A stretch of DNA of 64,000 nt from NCBI RefSeq assembly GCF_039769985.1, contig NZ_JBDNCH010000002.1, forward strand, positions 1,984,001 through 2,048,000, in the 5' to 3' direction. The stretch comes from Ponticoccus litoralis (GTDB lineage Bacteria > Pseudomonadota > Alphaproteobacteria > Rhodobacterales > Rhodobacteraceae). The notes beneath the pieces are model-generated. The model saw only the letters and a list, made by a program, of their open reading frames with translations. It did no database searches and was not told the origin of the DNA. Below are positions 1-8,179 of the stretch, piece by piece. Position numbers and translations under genes: made by a program. Position 1 is the first letter of the stretch, and every line of letters begins with the position of its first letter.

Positions 1-1160
1 GGCACGGCGGCGATCCAGCCGAAGAGGAAGATCCCGATGGGCTTGCCGATCAGCAGGCCCGCCAGAACCAGCCAGGTGGCGGCGCCCATCGAAGAGAACT
101 GCACCCCCGCGTTGAGCAGGCCGAAGAAGAACAGCACCACCTCGACGGGGTATTTCAGCCCGTGTTCGATGTGGTTCAGCAGGTCGGTCAGGTGTTCCTC
201 GGCGGCGGCGAAGATGCCGAAGGCGCGGTCGGCATGGGGGATGGCCGGGACCACCGGCAGCAGGCCCAGGGCGGGGTGCAGGCCCGACATCATGAAGCCG
301 TACCACGACAGGGCGCCCGCCAGCGCATAGGGCCAGAAGCCCAGGACCTCGCGCACCCAAGTCGAATTCGGGCGGTCCTGCTTGCCCCGGTCCATGCGGC
401 GCGGCAGCCAGTTGGCCAGCAGGAAGACCCCCGCGGCGGCGCCCACCGACAGCAGCAGCCATTCCGGCGCCAGTTCCCCGGAGGGGTAGAAGATCGCAAG
501 GATGATCAGCCCCGCCGCGTCGTCCGCGATGGCCAGAAGCAGCAGGAAGCGCACCGCCGGGTGACCGGCGCCAAAGACGATGCGCCCGACGAGGTAGGAG
601 AACGCGATGTCGGTGGCGGTGGGGATGGCCCAGCCGTTGGCCACCGCGTTGTAGGTTTCCGAGCCCAGAACGGCGGCGAGGCCCAGATAGACCGCGATCG
701 GGCCGAACATGCCACCGGCGGTGGCGAACAGCGGCGTCGCGGCCTTCTTGCCGCGCAGCGACCCGTTTTCAAGGATGACGGCCTCCCAGACTTCCTTGGC
801 GGCGATGCCGAAGAAGAAGGCCATGAGGATGTCGTTGACGAGATAGTGGAAGGTCAGCGTGCGGTAGCCTTCGCCCAGCACGTATTCGTGCCCCTCGGCG
901 TCGGTCAGAACCTCCGCCCCGCCCGCGACCAGGTCGGCGAAGGTCGGGTCAGAGGCGGCGATATGCGCGGCATGCCAGTGCCCGATGGGGGCGTGGTCCC
1001 AGATCACGAACTCGACGAAGTTGTGATAGGTGTCGGCCCAGTAATGCGGATTCCCGGCGACCGGGGCGATCACGTCCAGATTGGCCCAGACCAGCGCCGC
1101 GAGGGCGCCGAAGATAAGCAGCAAAGAGTAGCTGGCCAGAAAGTTCCAGACGCGATACAT
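1..1160 (-). CDS. nhaA: Na+/H+ antiporter NhaA (partial, C-terminus off the window)
   Basis: Inner-membrane antiporter that exports Na+ in exchange for H+. The ATG at 1160 opens a frame that runs off the left edge after about 386 residues. Seen: hydrophobic segments throughout, the motif TATDIAFS with Asp184, and ADDAAG with Asp213-Asp214. These correspond to the essential Asp133 and Asp163/164 of E. coli NhaA. The numbering offset of about 50 comes from an insertion at about residues 53-105, in what should be the first periplasmic loop; it is His/Asp/Glu-rich (for example DHAPIGHWHAAH). Family assignment is firm. The C-terminal helices and true end cannot be seen. Confidence 0.93.
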   Translation of the reverse strand, partial: MYRVWNFLASYSLLLIFGALAALVWANLDVIAPVAGNPHYWADTYHNFVEFVIWDHAPIGHWHAAHIAASDPTFADLVAGGAEVLTDAEGHEYVLGEGYRTLTFHYLVNDILMAFFFGIAAKEVWEAVILENGSLRGKKAATPLFATAGGMFGPIAVYLGLAAVLGSETYNAVANGWAIPTATDIAFSYLVGRIVFGAGHPAVRFLLLLAIADDAAGLIILAIFYPSGELAPEWLLLSVGAAAGVFLLANWLPRRMDRGKQDRPNSTWVREVLGFWPYALAGALSWYGFMMSGLHPALGLLPVVPAIPHADRAFGIFAAAEEHLTDLLNHIEHGLKYPVEVVLFFFGLLNAGVQFSSMGAATWLVLAGLLIGKPIGIFLFGWIAAV

Positions 1161-1420
1161 AAGCCCCCCTGTCGGAAAATAGTCTCTTGTTCTTCCGTTC
1201 TTCCCTCAGGTGTAACGGATGGAAACCTGCCGGGCAACGCGCCAGAGCGGGGGATGGCGCTGCCTTTTTGTCGGTTTGGGGCGCAGGGTGGCGGTGTTCG
1301 GCCCTTGGGGGCGCCTCGGGTCACCGTTCAGGGCGCGTGGGGTCGCCACGGTCCAGAGGGGGAGGCGCCCCTTGCGGGACGCCCGGTGCCGCCGCGCATT
1401 ACCGCGCCGGACACTGTCGG

Positions 1421-2473
1421 TCACTGCCGGGCAAGGGCGGCGGCGGTCAGGCCACGGCGCCCCGAGGCCAGCCCGGCGATCAGCGCCCCGGTCAGCGCGA
1501 AGCCTGCGTAGGCCGCGAAGATCCGGGGCTTGACCAGTGCCCAGACCGCGACGGCGGCGGGGATGCAGCTGACGCCGCCCGCGATGACAAAGCTCATGGC
1601 CGCCCCCGGTGCCATGCCCTGTTGCAGCAGGGCGTCGACCAGCGGCACGGCGGCATAGCCGTTCAGGTAGGCCGGCGCCCCGACAAGGGCCCCCATGAGC
1701 ACCGGCCACAGCCCGGTGCCGCCCAGCACCCCGGCGATAGTCTCTGCCGGGATATAGCGCAGCATCACCGCTTCGATGACATAGGCCAGCGTCAGCCACT
1801 TCAGCAGGAACAGGCCATTGGTCAGCGCCGTTTCGCGGAAGGTCTCGCGCCGGGCCGGATCCTGCCAGAAGCGCCAGACCGGCTGCCCGCCGAAGGGTTT
1901 CTGCGCCGCGCAGCAGCCGCCGACCTTGGGCTGCGCGCGCAGCGGGTCGCGGAAGACCACGGTGCCCGCGAAGGCCCGGGTGCCGAAGCCGCCCAGCAGC
2001 CCCAGCCCGATGGCGGCCAGCGCCTTGGCCAGCGCGAAGTCCAGCCCCAGCGTTCCGGCGGTGATCGTGAACATCGCCGGGTCCATCAGCGGCGAGGCCA
2101 GCCAGAAGGCCATGACCGCGCTCAGCGGCGCCCCCACCGCCAGCAGGGCCGCGATGAAGGGGATGACCTCGCAGGAACAGAAGGGCGACAGCCCGCCCAG
2201 GGCCGCGGCCATCACGATCATCCGCGTTTCGCGCCCCTCGAAGGCGCGCGCCAGCAGGGCTTCCGCCCCCGAGGCTTTCAGGAAGGCGACGGCGAAGACG
2301 GCGAAAAGGATGAAGGGCGCGGTATGCAGCAGGGCGTTCGCGGTGAAGGTGACTGTCGGCCAGGCCTGCGGCAGGTCCAGCAGCGCAACCGCGCCAAGGA
2401 TCAGGGCCGAGGCAAGCCAGGCCTTGGGCAGCCGGGGCAGGCGGGACGCGGTGGCGGCGGATGTCTCAGCCAT
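1421..2473 (-). CDS. Permease of the DUF318/ArsP-like family (SPFCSC motif)
   Basis: Polytopic membrane protein of 350 residues with about eight hydrophobic segments. The motif SPFCSCEVIP at residues 96-105 is the hallmark of the permease family that includes the organoarsenical exporter ArsP and SO_0444-type Cu/Zn efflux permeases. A second cysteine pair (GGCCAAQ, Cys187-188) lies in the predicted cytoplasmic loop, as in metal or metalloid transporters. The start overlaps the end of an ArsR-type regulator by 8 bases, so the two are co-transcribed. I infer efflux of a thiophilic metal(loid); the substrate cannot be read from sequence. Confidence 0.85.
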   Translation of the reverse strand: MAETSAATASRLPRLPKAWLASALILGAVALLDLPQAWPTVTFTANALLHTAPFILFAVFAVAFLKASGAEALLARAFEGRETRMIVMAAALGGLSPFCSCEVIPFIAALLAVGAPLSAVMAFWLASPLMDPAMFTITAGTLGLDFALAKALAAIGLGLLGGFGTRAFAGTVVFRDPLRAQPKVGGCCAAQKPFGGQPVWRFWQDPARRETFRETALTNGLFLLKWLTLAYVIEAVMLRYIPAETIAGVLGGTGLWPVLMGALVGAPAYLNGYAAVPLVDALLQQGMAPGAAMSFVIAGGVSCIPAAVAVWALVKPRIFAAYAGFALTGALIAGLASGRRGLTAAALARQ

Positions 2474-2816
2474 GATCGTGAACTCCGGAGGGGCGTCCGA
2501 TATCGGCGCAGCAATGTTGCAGAAGGTAATCGGAGAGCGCCCGGACTTCCTCGAAATCGGCGCCCGCGCAGATGGTGGACCGGCCCTGCCGCTCTTGCCG
2601 GACCAGACCGGCGGCGGCGAGGATCTTCAGGTGATGGGTCAGCGTCGAGCCGGTGATGCCGCAGCGCTGCCCGAGGTCGCCGATGCTCAGCCCCTCGGGG
2701 CCGGACCGGACAAGGGCGTGCAGGACGGCAAGACGTTGTTCGGACCCAAGCGCCGCGAATTTCGAGGCGGCGGTCGACAGGGTCAGCAGGGCGGGGGGCG
2801 AGTCATTCATTTTCAT
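2466..2816 (-). CDS. ArsR/SmtB-family winged-helix regulator
   Basis: Small DNA-binding repressor of 116 residues. The helix-turn-helix is at about residues 43-66 (recognition helix ending TGSTLTHHLK), followed by the wing VRQERQGRS. Four cysteines are present: Cys52 just before the recognition helix, Cys83, and a vicinal pair Cys102-103 in the last helix (LLQHCC), which could bind a metalloid or sense thiol state. It is the first gene of a two-gene operon with the ArsP-like permease. A perfect inverted repeat starts 3 bases upstream of the ATG and probably mediates autorepression. ATG 2816 is used here; a second ATG at 2810 would leave more room for the operator. Confidence 0.88.
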   Translation of the reverse strand: MKMNDSPPALLTLSTAASKFAALGSEQRLAVLHALVRSGPEGLSIGDLGQRCGITGSTLTHHLKILAAAGLVRQERQGRSTICAGADFEEVRALSDYLLQHCCADIGRPSGVHDHG

Positions 2817-2818
2817 GA

Positions 2819-2834
2819 TTCTAGATTTCTAGAA
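2819..2834. promoter_or_regulatory. Probable ArsR operator: TTCTAGA-TT-TCTAGAA inverted repeat
   Basis: Perfect 7-bp arms separated by 2 bp, A+T-rich in an otherwise very GC-rich region. It sits immediately upstream of the ArsR start and about 85 bp from the divergent UDG-like gene. Dyad operators at this place are typical for self-regulated ArsR repressors. Binding is inferred, not shown. Confidence 0.6.
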
Positions 2835-2919
2835 ATGTGGCTGCGTGTCAACTCTCGTTTCAAGGTTTGTCGAAGTATCGGCCTTTCACCGGCGTGCGCC
2901 TTGCCCTACCTTCTGGCCG

Positions 2920-3501
2920 ATGACGGATCTTGCCACACGCATCCGCGCCTGCACCCTTTGTGCCGAGCGCTTTGCCGCAACCGAGACGGCCCACCACCCG
3001 CGCCCGGTGCTGCGGGTCGCGCCGACGGCGCGGCTGCTGATCGCCGGGCAGGCGCCGGGCGCGCGGGTCCATGCCTCTGGCACACCCTTCACAGACCCCT
3101 CGGGCGACCGCCTGCGCGACTGGCTGGGGCTGGACGAGGCCGCCTTCTACGACAGCACCCGTGTCGCCATCCTGCCCATGGCTTTCTGCTTTCCCGGCTA
3201 CCGCAGGGGCGCCGACCTGCCGCCGCCGCCGATCTGCGCGCGGACCTGGCGGAGCCCGGTGATGCAGGGCCTGCCCAACCTGCGCCTGATCCTGCCGATC
3301 GGCGGCCCGGCGCAACGCTGGCATCTTGGCACCCGCGAGGGCGTCACCGCCACCGTCCTGCGCTGGCGCGACTTTCTGCCCGGGGCGATCCCCTTGCCGC
3401 ATCCGTCCTGGCGCAATACCGGGTGGCTGAAGCGAAACCCCTGGTTCGCGGCAGAGCTTCTGCCGGTGCTCCGGGCGCGCGTGGCAGAGGTGCTTTCATG
3501 A
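2920..3501 (+). CDS. Uracil-DNA glycosylase family protein
   Basis: Protein of 193 residues in the uracil-DNA glycosylase superfamily (COG1573-like). Seen: the GQAPG motif-1 equivalent (LLIAGQAPGARVH), GTPFTDPSGDRLRDWLG, a central PMAFCFPG stretch, and a C-terminal PLPHPSWRN resembling the motif-2 HPS loop. N-terminal Cys11 and Cys14 (CTLC) recall an Fe-S or zinc pair. I chose ATG 2920 because homologues begin near an RxCxxC segment; an upstream GTG at 2845 would add 25 non-conserved residues. No clear ribosome binding site precedes it. Its stop overlaps the next start (ATGA). This is a different branch from the UDG at 37.3 kb; glycosylase activity is inferred. Confidence 0.8.
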   Translation: MTDLATRIRACTLCAERFAATETAHHPRPVLRVAPTARLLIAGQAPGARVHASGTPFTDPSGDRLRDWLGLDEAAFYDSTRVAILPMAFCFPGYRRGADLPPPPICARTWRSPVMQGLPNLRLILPIGGPAQRWHLGTREGVTATVLRWRDFLPGAIPLPHPSWRNTGWLKRNPWFAAELLPVLRARVAEVLS

Positions 3502-4283
3502 CGACGACCCCGCTCGATACGGCGCATGCCGCGATGGAAACCACGGGCAGCGATGCCGCCCGCTTGCGGTTCTACGATACGCTCGCGGGCGCGGAACTCT
3601 TCCTGATGCTGACGGCGGAGCCGCAGGGCGCGGATATCGCCCCGGAGGTCTTCGAGATCGAGGGCACGCAATACGTGCTGGCCTTCGACCTGGAGGACCG
3701 CCTGGCGGGCTTTGCCGGGCGCGCCGTGCCCTATGCCGCGTTGTCCGGGCGCGCGCTGGCGGGGATGCTGGCGCCGCAGGGTTTCGGGCTGGCGCTGAAT
3801 CTCGAACAGGGGGCCTCTCAGACGCTTCTGCCGCCCGAGGCGCTGACCTGGCTGGTCGACACGCTGGGCACCGGCCCCGAAGCCGCGGAGGCGCGCGCCG
3901 AAGAGTTTTCCGCCCCGCAGGTGCCGGAGGTGCTGGTGACGGCGCTGGATGCAAAGCTGGCCGGGGCCGCCGGGCTGGCGCGGCGCGCCTACCTGGCCGC
4001 CGTGGTCTACGAAGGCGGCGGTCGCGGGCACCTGCTTGGGATCACCGGCGTGCGTGAGGGGGCCGAGCGCGCCCTTGCGGGGGCCGTCAACGAAGCGCTG
4101 GTCTTTTCCGGGCTGGACGCGGGTGTGCTGGACGTGGCCTTCCTTGCGGACAGCGATCCGCTGACCGCCGCGCTGGCGCGGGTGGCATTGCGCTTCGACC
4201 TGCCGGAACCCGAAACGCCGAAGGTCGCGGTCGAACGCGCCGCGCCGGGCAGCGACCCGGACAAGCCGCCGAAGCTGCGGTAG
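3498..4283 (+). CDS. SseB N-terminal-domain protein
   Basis: Protein of 261 residues starting at the ATG that overlaps the preceding stop by 4 bases, so translationally coupled to the UDG-like gene. The N-terminal 120 residues fit the SseB N-terminal domain (FYDTLAGAELFLML, then QYVLAFDLEDRLAGFAG), a fold found in enhanced-serine-sensitivity and type III secretion-linked proteins. The C-terminal half (about residues 150-230, beginning VLVTALDAKLAGA) looks like the accompanying SseB C-terminal domain. There are no membrane segments and no signal peptide, so it is cytosolic. The function is not established; the assignment is by domain resemblance. Confidence 0.75.
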   Translation: MTTTPLDTAHAAMETTGSDAARLRFYDTLAGAELFLMLTAEPQGADIAPEVFEIEGTQYVLAFDLEDRLAGFAGRAVPYAALSGRALAGMLAPQGFGLALNLEQGASQTLLPPEALTWLVDTLGTGPEAAEARAEEFSAPQVPEVLVTALDAKLAGAAGLARRAYLAAVVYEGGGRGHLLGITGVREGAERALAGAVNEALVFSGLDAGVLDVAFLADSDPLTAALARVALRFDLPEPETPKVAVERAAPGSDPDKPPKLR

Positions 4284-4528
4284 CCCCGGCAGGCGGCGGC
4301 CCGTATCGTGGTCCGGCGGAGGGGGCCGGGCAAGCGCGCGCCCGGTCAACGAAATGCTGAGGAAACGTCCCTCTCCCTACCGCCCTCCACCGTGAGGCGA
4401 TTCGGTTAAGCTCGGGTTCACGGGTTCTCAGTGTCCTGCGGCCCCGGTGCCGGCACCGGGCGGTCCCAAGCGGCGCGCCTGCGCCTGGGCCGGGGTGACG
4501 CTGCGCCCACGGCTCCCGCCCGGCAGGG

Positions 4529-5530
4529 TCAGCCCGCCAGTTCGTCGCGCAGGCAGGGCAGGGGGTCGCCCGGGGCGGGCGTCGCCTCCCACACGGCGCG
4601 GGCGATGGCGCGGGCAAGGCACAGGCTGGCCGCATGGCCCGCCTGCGCCAGCTGCACCGCCGGGTCTTCCAGCCTGCGCGACCCCGTGCCAAGCGCGAAG
4701 ACCAGGTCCCCGTCCATCGGCGTATGCGAGGGCACGATGGCCCGGGCCAGCCCGTCATGCGCCGCCACCGCCAGCCGGTGACACTGCGCCTTGTCCAGCG
4801 CGAGATCGCATCCCACGATGGCGATCGTCGTGTTGCCCTGCATCGCCATGGCCTGCGCCTTGCGGCTGGGCGGCATCGGGGCAAAGCCCGCCGGATCGGG
4901 GCCGAGGCCGCCGAATTCCGTGCCGAACTCGAAGGGGGCCGCCCAGAAATGCCGCCCGGAGGGCGTGGTGACGCTGCCGATGGGGTTCACCGCCACCAGC
5001 GCGCCCACCGTGGTGCCGTCGTCGAGGATCAGGCTCGCCGATCCCAGCCCACCCTTGTGCATCGCCGTCTGCGCGCCGGTCCCGGCGCCGTGGCTGCCAA
5101 GGGCGAACCGCCTCGCCGCCTGTTGCAGCGCCGCCCGGCCAAGCGCTGGGTAGGGGTTTTCGGACCAGTCCTTGTCGCCACCGTTGAGCAGGTCGAAGAG
5201 GATCGCGGCGGGCACCAGCGGCACCCGGGCCGACAGCACCGGGAAGCCGCGCCCCATGGCATGCAGCGCATCCATCACCCCCTGGGCCGAGGCAAGGCCG
5301 AAGGCGCTGCCGCCCGACAGCACGAGGGCATCGACGCCGGGCGCCATTTTGTCGGGTGCCAGAAGGTCGGTTTCGCGTGTGCCCGGCGCGCCGCCGTGGA
5401 CCGCGACCGAGGCCACGAAGGGCGCATCGCCGAGCAGCACGGTGCAGCCGGACTTCAGCGCGGCATCCTGGGCATTGCCGACGCGCAGGCCCGGAATATC
5501 GGTGATCAGGTTCTGGGGTCCGGGGTGCAT
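4529..5530 (-). CDS. P1-family peptidase (DmpA/NylC-like, self-processing)
   Basis: Protein of 333 residues in the N-terminal-nucleophile P1 family (L-aminopeptidase D-Ala-esterase/amidase, beta-aminopeptidases, NylC oligomer hydrolase). Seen: the N-terminal ITDIPGLRVGNAQ, GGSAFGL, and MQGNTTIAIVG. In this family the precursor cleaves itself before the Ser/Thr that becomes the nucleophile; here that would be Asn233-Thr234, leaving a beta chain of about 100 residues, the usual size. No signal peptide is seen. It lies next to, and on the same strand as, a dpp-type peptide ABC transporter, which suggests hydrolysis of imported peptides or amides. The substrate cannot be read. Confidence 0.88.
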   Translation of the reverse strand: MHPGPQNLITDIPGLRVGNAQDAALKSGCTVLLGDAPFVASVAVHGGAPGTRETDLLAPDKMAPGVDALVLSGGSAFGLASAQGVMDALHAMGRGFPVLSARVPLVPAAILFDLLNGGDKDWSENPYPALGRAALQQAARRFALGSHGAGTGAQTAMHKGGLGSASLILDDGTTVGALVAVNPIGSVTTPSGRHFWAAPFEFGTEFGGLGPDPAGFAPMPPSRKAQAMAMQGNTTIAIVGCDLALDKAQCHRLAVAAHDGLARAIVPSHTPMDGDLVFALGTGSRRLEDPAVQLAQAGHAASLCLARAIARAVWEATPAPGDPLPCLRDELAG

Positions 5531-5792
5531 GGCAGGCTCCTGTGTCGTGCGCCAGATTCGGGCGCGCGGCGGGGAAAGACAAGGGGCGCCGTGGTCCGTG
5601 CGCCGGGTGCATCCGGGATGCCTCCGCGACCGGTGTGGGCGTGCGACGGGTTCCGTCCGGGTCGGCGGGGCACCGCAGGGTCGGGGTCACGCCAGCGTGC
5701 ACCGGGCGTCCCCGTGTGGGCTGGGTGGAGGCTGTCCCCGCCGGTCTTCTCCGCGCCCTGCCCCTGCCGCAAGCCCCCCACGGTGCAGACGA

Positions 5793-7367
5793 TCAGTCCG
5801 CCCGGCGCCCCGGCAGGCGCGGCGTGGCGGCCAGAAGGGCGCGGGTGTAGGGGTGCTGCGGGTCGGAAAAGACCTGCTCTGCCGGGCCGTCCTCGACGAT
5901 CTGCCCGGCCCGCATCACCAGAACCCGGTCGCAGATGGCGCGCACCACCGACAGGTCGTGGCTGATGAACAGCCAGCCCAGCCCGGTTGTCCCGGCCAGC
6001 GCCGCCAGCAGGTCGAGGATCTGCGCCCGCACCCGCACGTCCAGCGCCGAGACCGCCTCGTCGAAGACGATCATCTCGGGGCGGATCATCAGCGCGCGGG
6101 CGATGGCAAGGCGCTGCCGCTGCCCGCCCGAGAAGGCATGGATGTGGCGGCCCAGCATATCCGGCGACAGGCCCACGGTACCGTCAGCGCCTCGGCCAGC
6201 GCCTGATGCCGGGCCTCGCCCCGGGGCGGGGTGCGGCGCAGGTGAAAGGGCTCGCCCAGCAGCCGCGCGACCCGGTGGCGCGGGTTGAAAGAGCCGTAGG
6301 GGTCCTGAAACACCGCCTGAATGCGCCGGTGCCGGTGCGGATCGCCATCCGCCAGCGCGATCCGGCCCTCTGCCGTCGGCTCCAGCCCCAGGATGGCGCG
6401 GGCGAGGGTGGACTTGCCGCAACCGGATTCGCCCACCAGACCGACCCGCTCGCCCGCATGCAGCGTCAGCGAGACCGAACGGACCGCCTCGAACACCGGG
6501 GCGCGGGCCAGCGGGTGCGGGCGCGGCAGCCGGTAGTGGCAGGATACCCGGTCCAGCCGCAGGAAGGGCGCCCCGGGGCGCGGTGGCGGCAGCGTGGCCG
6601 TATGGGTCGAGGCCGCCAGAAGGGCCTGCGTGTAGGGATGGCGCGGCGCGGCCAGAAGCGTGGCGGCCGGTCCCTGTTCGACCACGCGCCCGGCCTGCAT
6701 GACGGCGATGCGGTTGGCCATTCCGGCCACGACGGCAAGATCGTGGGTGATCATCAGAAGCGCCATGCCCTCGGAGCGGGTCAGCGACTTCAGCAGGTCG
6801 AGGATCTGCGCCTGCGTGGTGACGTCCAGCGCCGTGGTCGGCTCGTCGGCGATCAGCAGGCGCGGGCGGTTGGCCACCGCCATGGCGATGACGACACGCT
6901 GCCGCTGACCGCCCGACAGCTCGTGCGGATAGCGCGAGGGCGGCACCGACAGGCCGACGCGGTCGAGCAGGGCGCGCACCCGGGCCCGGGCCTCGGCGCG
7001 CCGGGGCGGCACATGGCCGGGGCGGGGCAGGCGCAGCACCTCTTCGATCTGGTCGCCGATGGTCTGCACCGGGTTCAGCGCGCTCATCGGCTCCTGAAAG
7101 ACCAGCCCGATCTCCGACCCGCGCAGGGCGCGCATGTGCCGGTCCGGCAGGCCGCGCAGATCGCGGCCCCGGAACAGCACCGCGCCCCCGGCCTCTGCTA
7201 CCGGCGGCAGCAGGCCCATGACCGCCAGCGCCGTCAGGCTCTTGCCGGAACCGGATCTCGCCGGTCAGCGCCAGCGTCTCGCCCTCGGCCAGCGTCAGGT
7301 TCACCCCGTCGACCGCCGCCGTGCCGCCAAAGCGCACCGACAGGCCCTGCACCTGCAACAGCGTCAT
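5793..7367 (-). CDS. Fused double ATPase of a peptide ABC transporter (DppD-DppF type), two frame breaks
   Basis: One gene encoding two ABC ATPase domains in tandem, the DppD-like half followed by the DppF-like half, about 523 residues when repaired. Domain 1: MTLLQVQGLSVRFGG start, Walker A broken, signature LSGGQRQRVVIAMAV, Walker B LLIADEPTTALD. Domain 2: Walker A GESGCGKST, signature FSGGQRQRLAIARAL, Walker B IVFDEAVSALD. The frame breaks at 7256, where an extra base within Walker A changes the expected GESGSGKS, and near 6177-6183, where GGTACC probably stands for GGCC. Total length is still a multiple of three, which fits +1 and +2 errors. Its ATG overlaps the permease stop (ATGA). It powers uptake of oligopeptides. 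Confidence 0.88.
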   Translation of the reverse strand: MTLLQVQGLSVRFGGTAAVDGVNLTLAEGETLALTGEIRFRQEPDGAGGHGPAAAGSRGRGRGAVPGPRSARPAGPAHARPARVGDRAGLSGADERAEPGADHRRPDRRGAAPAPPRPCAAPARRGPGPGARPARPRRPVGAALALSARAVGRSAAACRHRHGGGQPPAPADRRRADHGAGRHHAGADPRPAEVADPLRGHGASDDHPRSCRRGRNGQPHRRHAGRARGRTGTGRHASGRAAPSLHAGPSGGLDPYGHAAATAPRGALPAAGPGILPLPAAAPAPAGPRPGVRGGPFGLADAACGRAGRSGGRIRLRQVHPRPRHPGAGADGRGPDRAGGWRSAPAPAHSGGVSGPLRLFQPAPPGRAAAGRALSPAPHPAPGRGPASGAGRGADGTVGLSPDMLGRHIHAFSGGQRQRLAIARALMIRPEMIVFDEAVSALDVRVRAQILDLLAALAGTTGLGWLFISHDLSVVRAICDRVLVMRAGQIVEDGPAEQVFSDPQHPYTRALLAATPRLPGRRAD

Positions 7368-8179
7368 GCCCGCAGCGCCCGCATTCGGGGGTCCAGCGCG
7401 TCGCGCAGCCCGTCGCCCAAGAGGTTCAGCCCCAGCACCATGGCCATGATCGTCAGCCCCGGCACCACCGCCACATGCGGTGCCAGCGAGACCAGCGTCT
7501 GCGCATCCGCCAGCATCCGCCCCCAGCTGGGCACCGGCGGCTGCGCGCCAAGGCCGACGTAGGACAGCCCCGCCTCGGCCAGAATGCCCAGCGAGAACTG
7601 GATGGTGCCCTGCACGATCAGCAGGTTCATCAGGTTGGGCAGGATGTGCTCCGCCCCGATGCGCGCGCCGCGCTTGCCCGAGAGCCGCGCCGCCTTGACG
7701 AAGTCGCGCTGCCAAAGCCCCATGGCGGCGCCGCGCGTCAGCCGGGCAAAGACCGGCACGTTGAAGATGCCGATGGCGATGATCGCGTTGACGGCGCCGG
7801 GGCCGAAGGTGGCGGTGATCAGGATCGCGATCACGAGGCTGGGGAAGGCAAAGACCAGATCTGCCGAGCGCGAGATCACCTCGTCCAGCCAGCCGCCGGC
7901 ATGGGCTGCCGCCGTCAGGCCCAAGGGCACGCCGAGGCCCATGCCGATGCCCACCGCCACCAGCGCCACGGCGATGGTGGTCCGCGCGCCGACCATCAGC
8001 ATCGACAGGATGTCCCGCCCGAAATGGTCCGTGCCCAGCCAATGCGTGCCCGAGGGCGGCAGAAGCCGGTCGGGGATCGCCATGGTCGTGACGTCTCCGG
8101 GCGTCCAGACGAAGGACAGCGCCGCGGCGGCAAGAAAGACCGCGGTGATCGCGGCGCCAAGGATCAGCGGGCGGTTCAT
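7364..8179 (-). CDS. Peptide ABC transporter permease, DppC type
   Basis: Inner-membrane permease of 271 residues with about six membrane segments. Typical DppC features: N-terminal segment, then HWLGTDHFGRDILSMLMVGAR, the EAA-type loop around FVKAARLSGKRGARIGAEHILPN, and a C-terminus ending near GLNLLGDGLRDALDPRMR. I chose ATG 8179 because it overlaps the stop of the upstream permease (ATGA); longer readings add non-homologous sequence. It overlaps the ATPase gene start by 4 bases downstream. It forms the translocation pore with the DppB-type subunit. Confidence 0.92.
   Translation of the reverse strand: MNRPLILGAAITAVFLAAAALSFVWTPGDVTTMAIPDRLLPPSGTHWLGTDHFGRDILSMLMVGARTTIAVALVAVGIGMGLGVPLGLTAAAHAGGWLDEVISRSADLVFAFPSLVIAILITATFGPGAVNAIIAIGIFNVPVFARLTRGAAMGLWQRDFVKAARLSGKRGARIGAEHILPNLMNLLIVQGTIQFSLGILAEAGLSYVGLGAQPPVPSWGRMLADAQTLVSLAPHVAVVPGLTIMAMVLGLNLLGDGLRDALDPRMRALRA

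Noticed and set aside
162..2656. Long plus-strand open frames (up to 489 codons) over the nhaA and permease region.
   Set aside because: They are antisense to clear membrane-protein genes, rich in Gly/Arg/Gln, and come from high GC content; no family features.
4443..4460. Perfect 18-bp palindrome CCCGGTGCCGGCACCGGG near the end of the P1 peptidase gene.
   Set aside because: With this GC content such palindromes arise by chance; no T-run and no second copy, so not called as a terminator or operator.
4529..5530. The P1 peptidase reads DGDL near the end where many members have DGDT, which looked like a lost catalytic Thr.
   Set aside because: In DmpA/NylC-type proteins the nucleophile is at the Asn/Gly-Ser/Thr cleavage site about 90-100 residues from the end. 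Here this is Asn233-Thr234 and it is intact, so the DGDL change does not remove the nucleophile.
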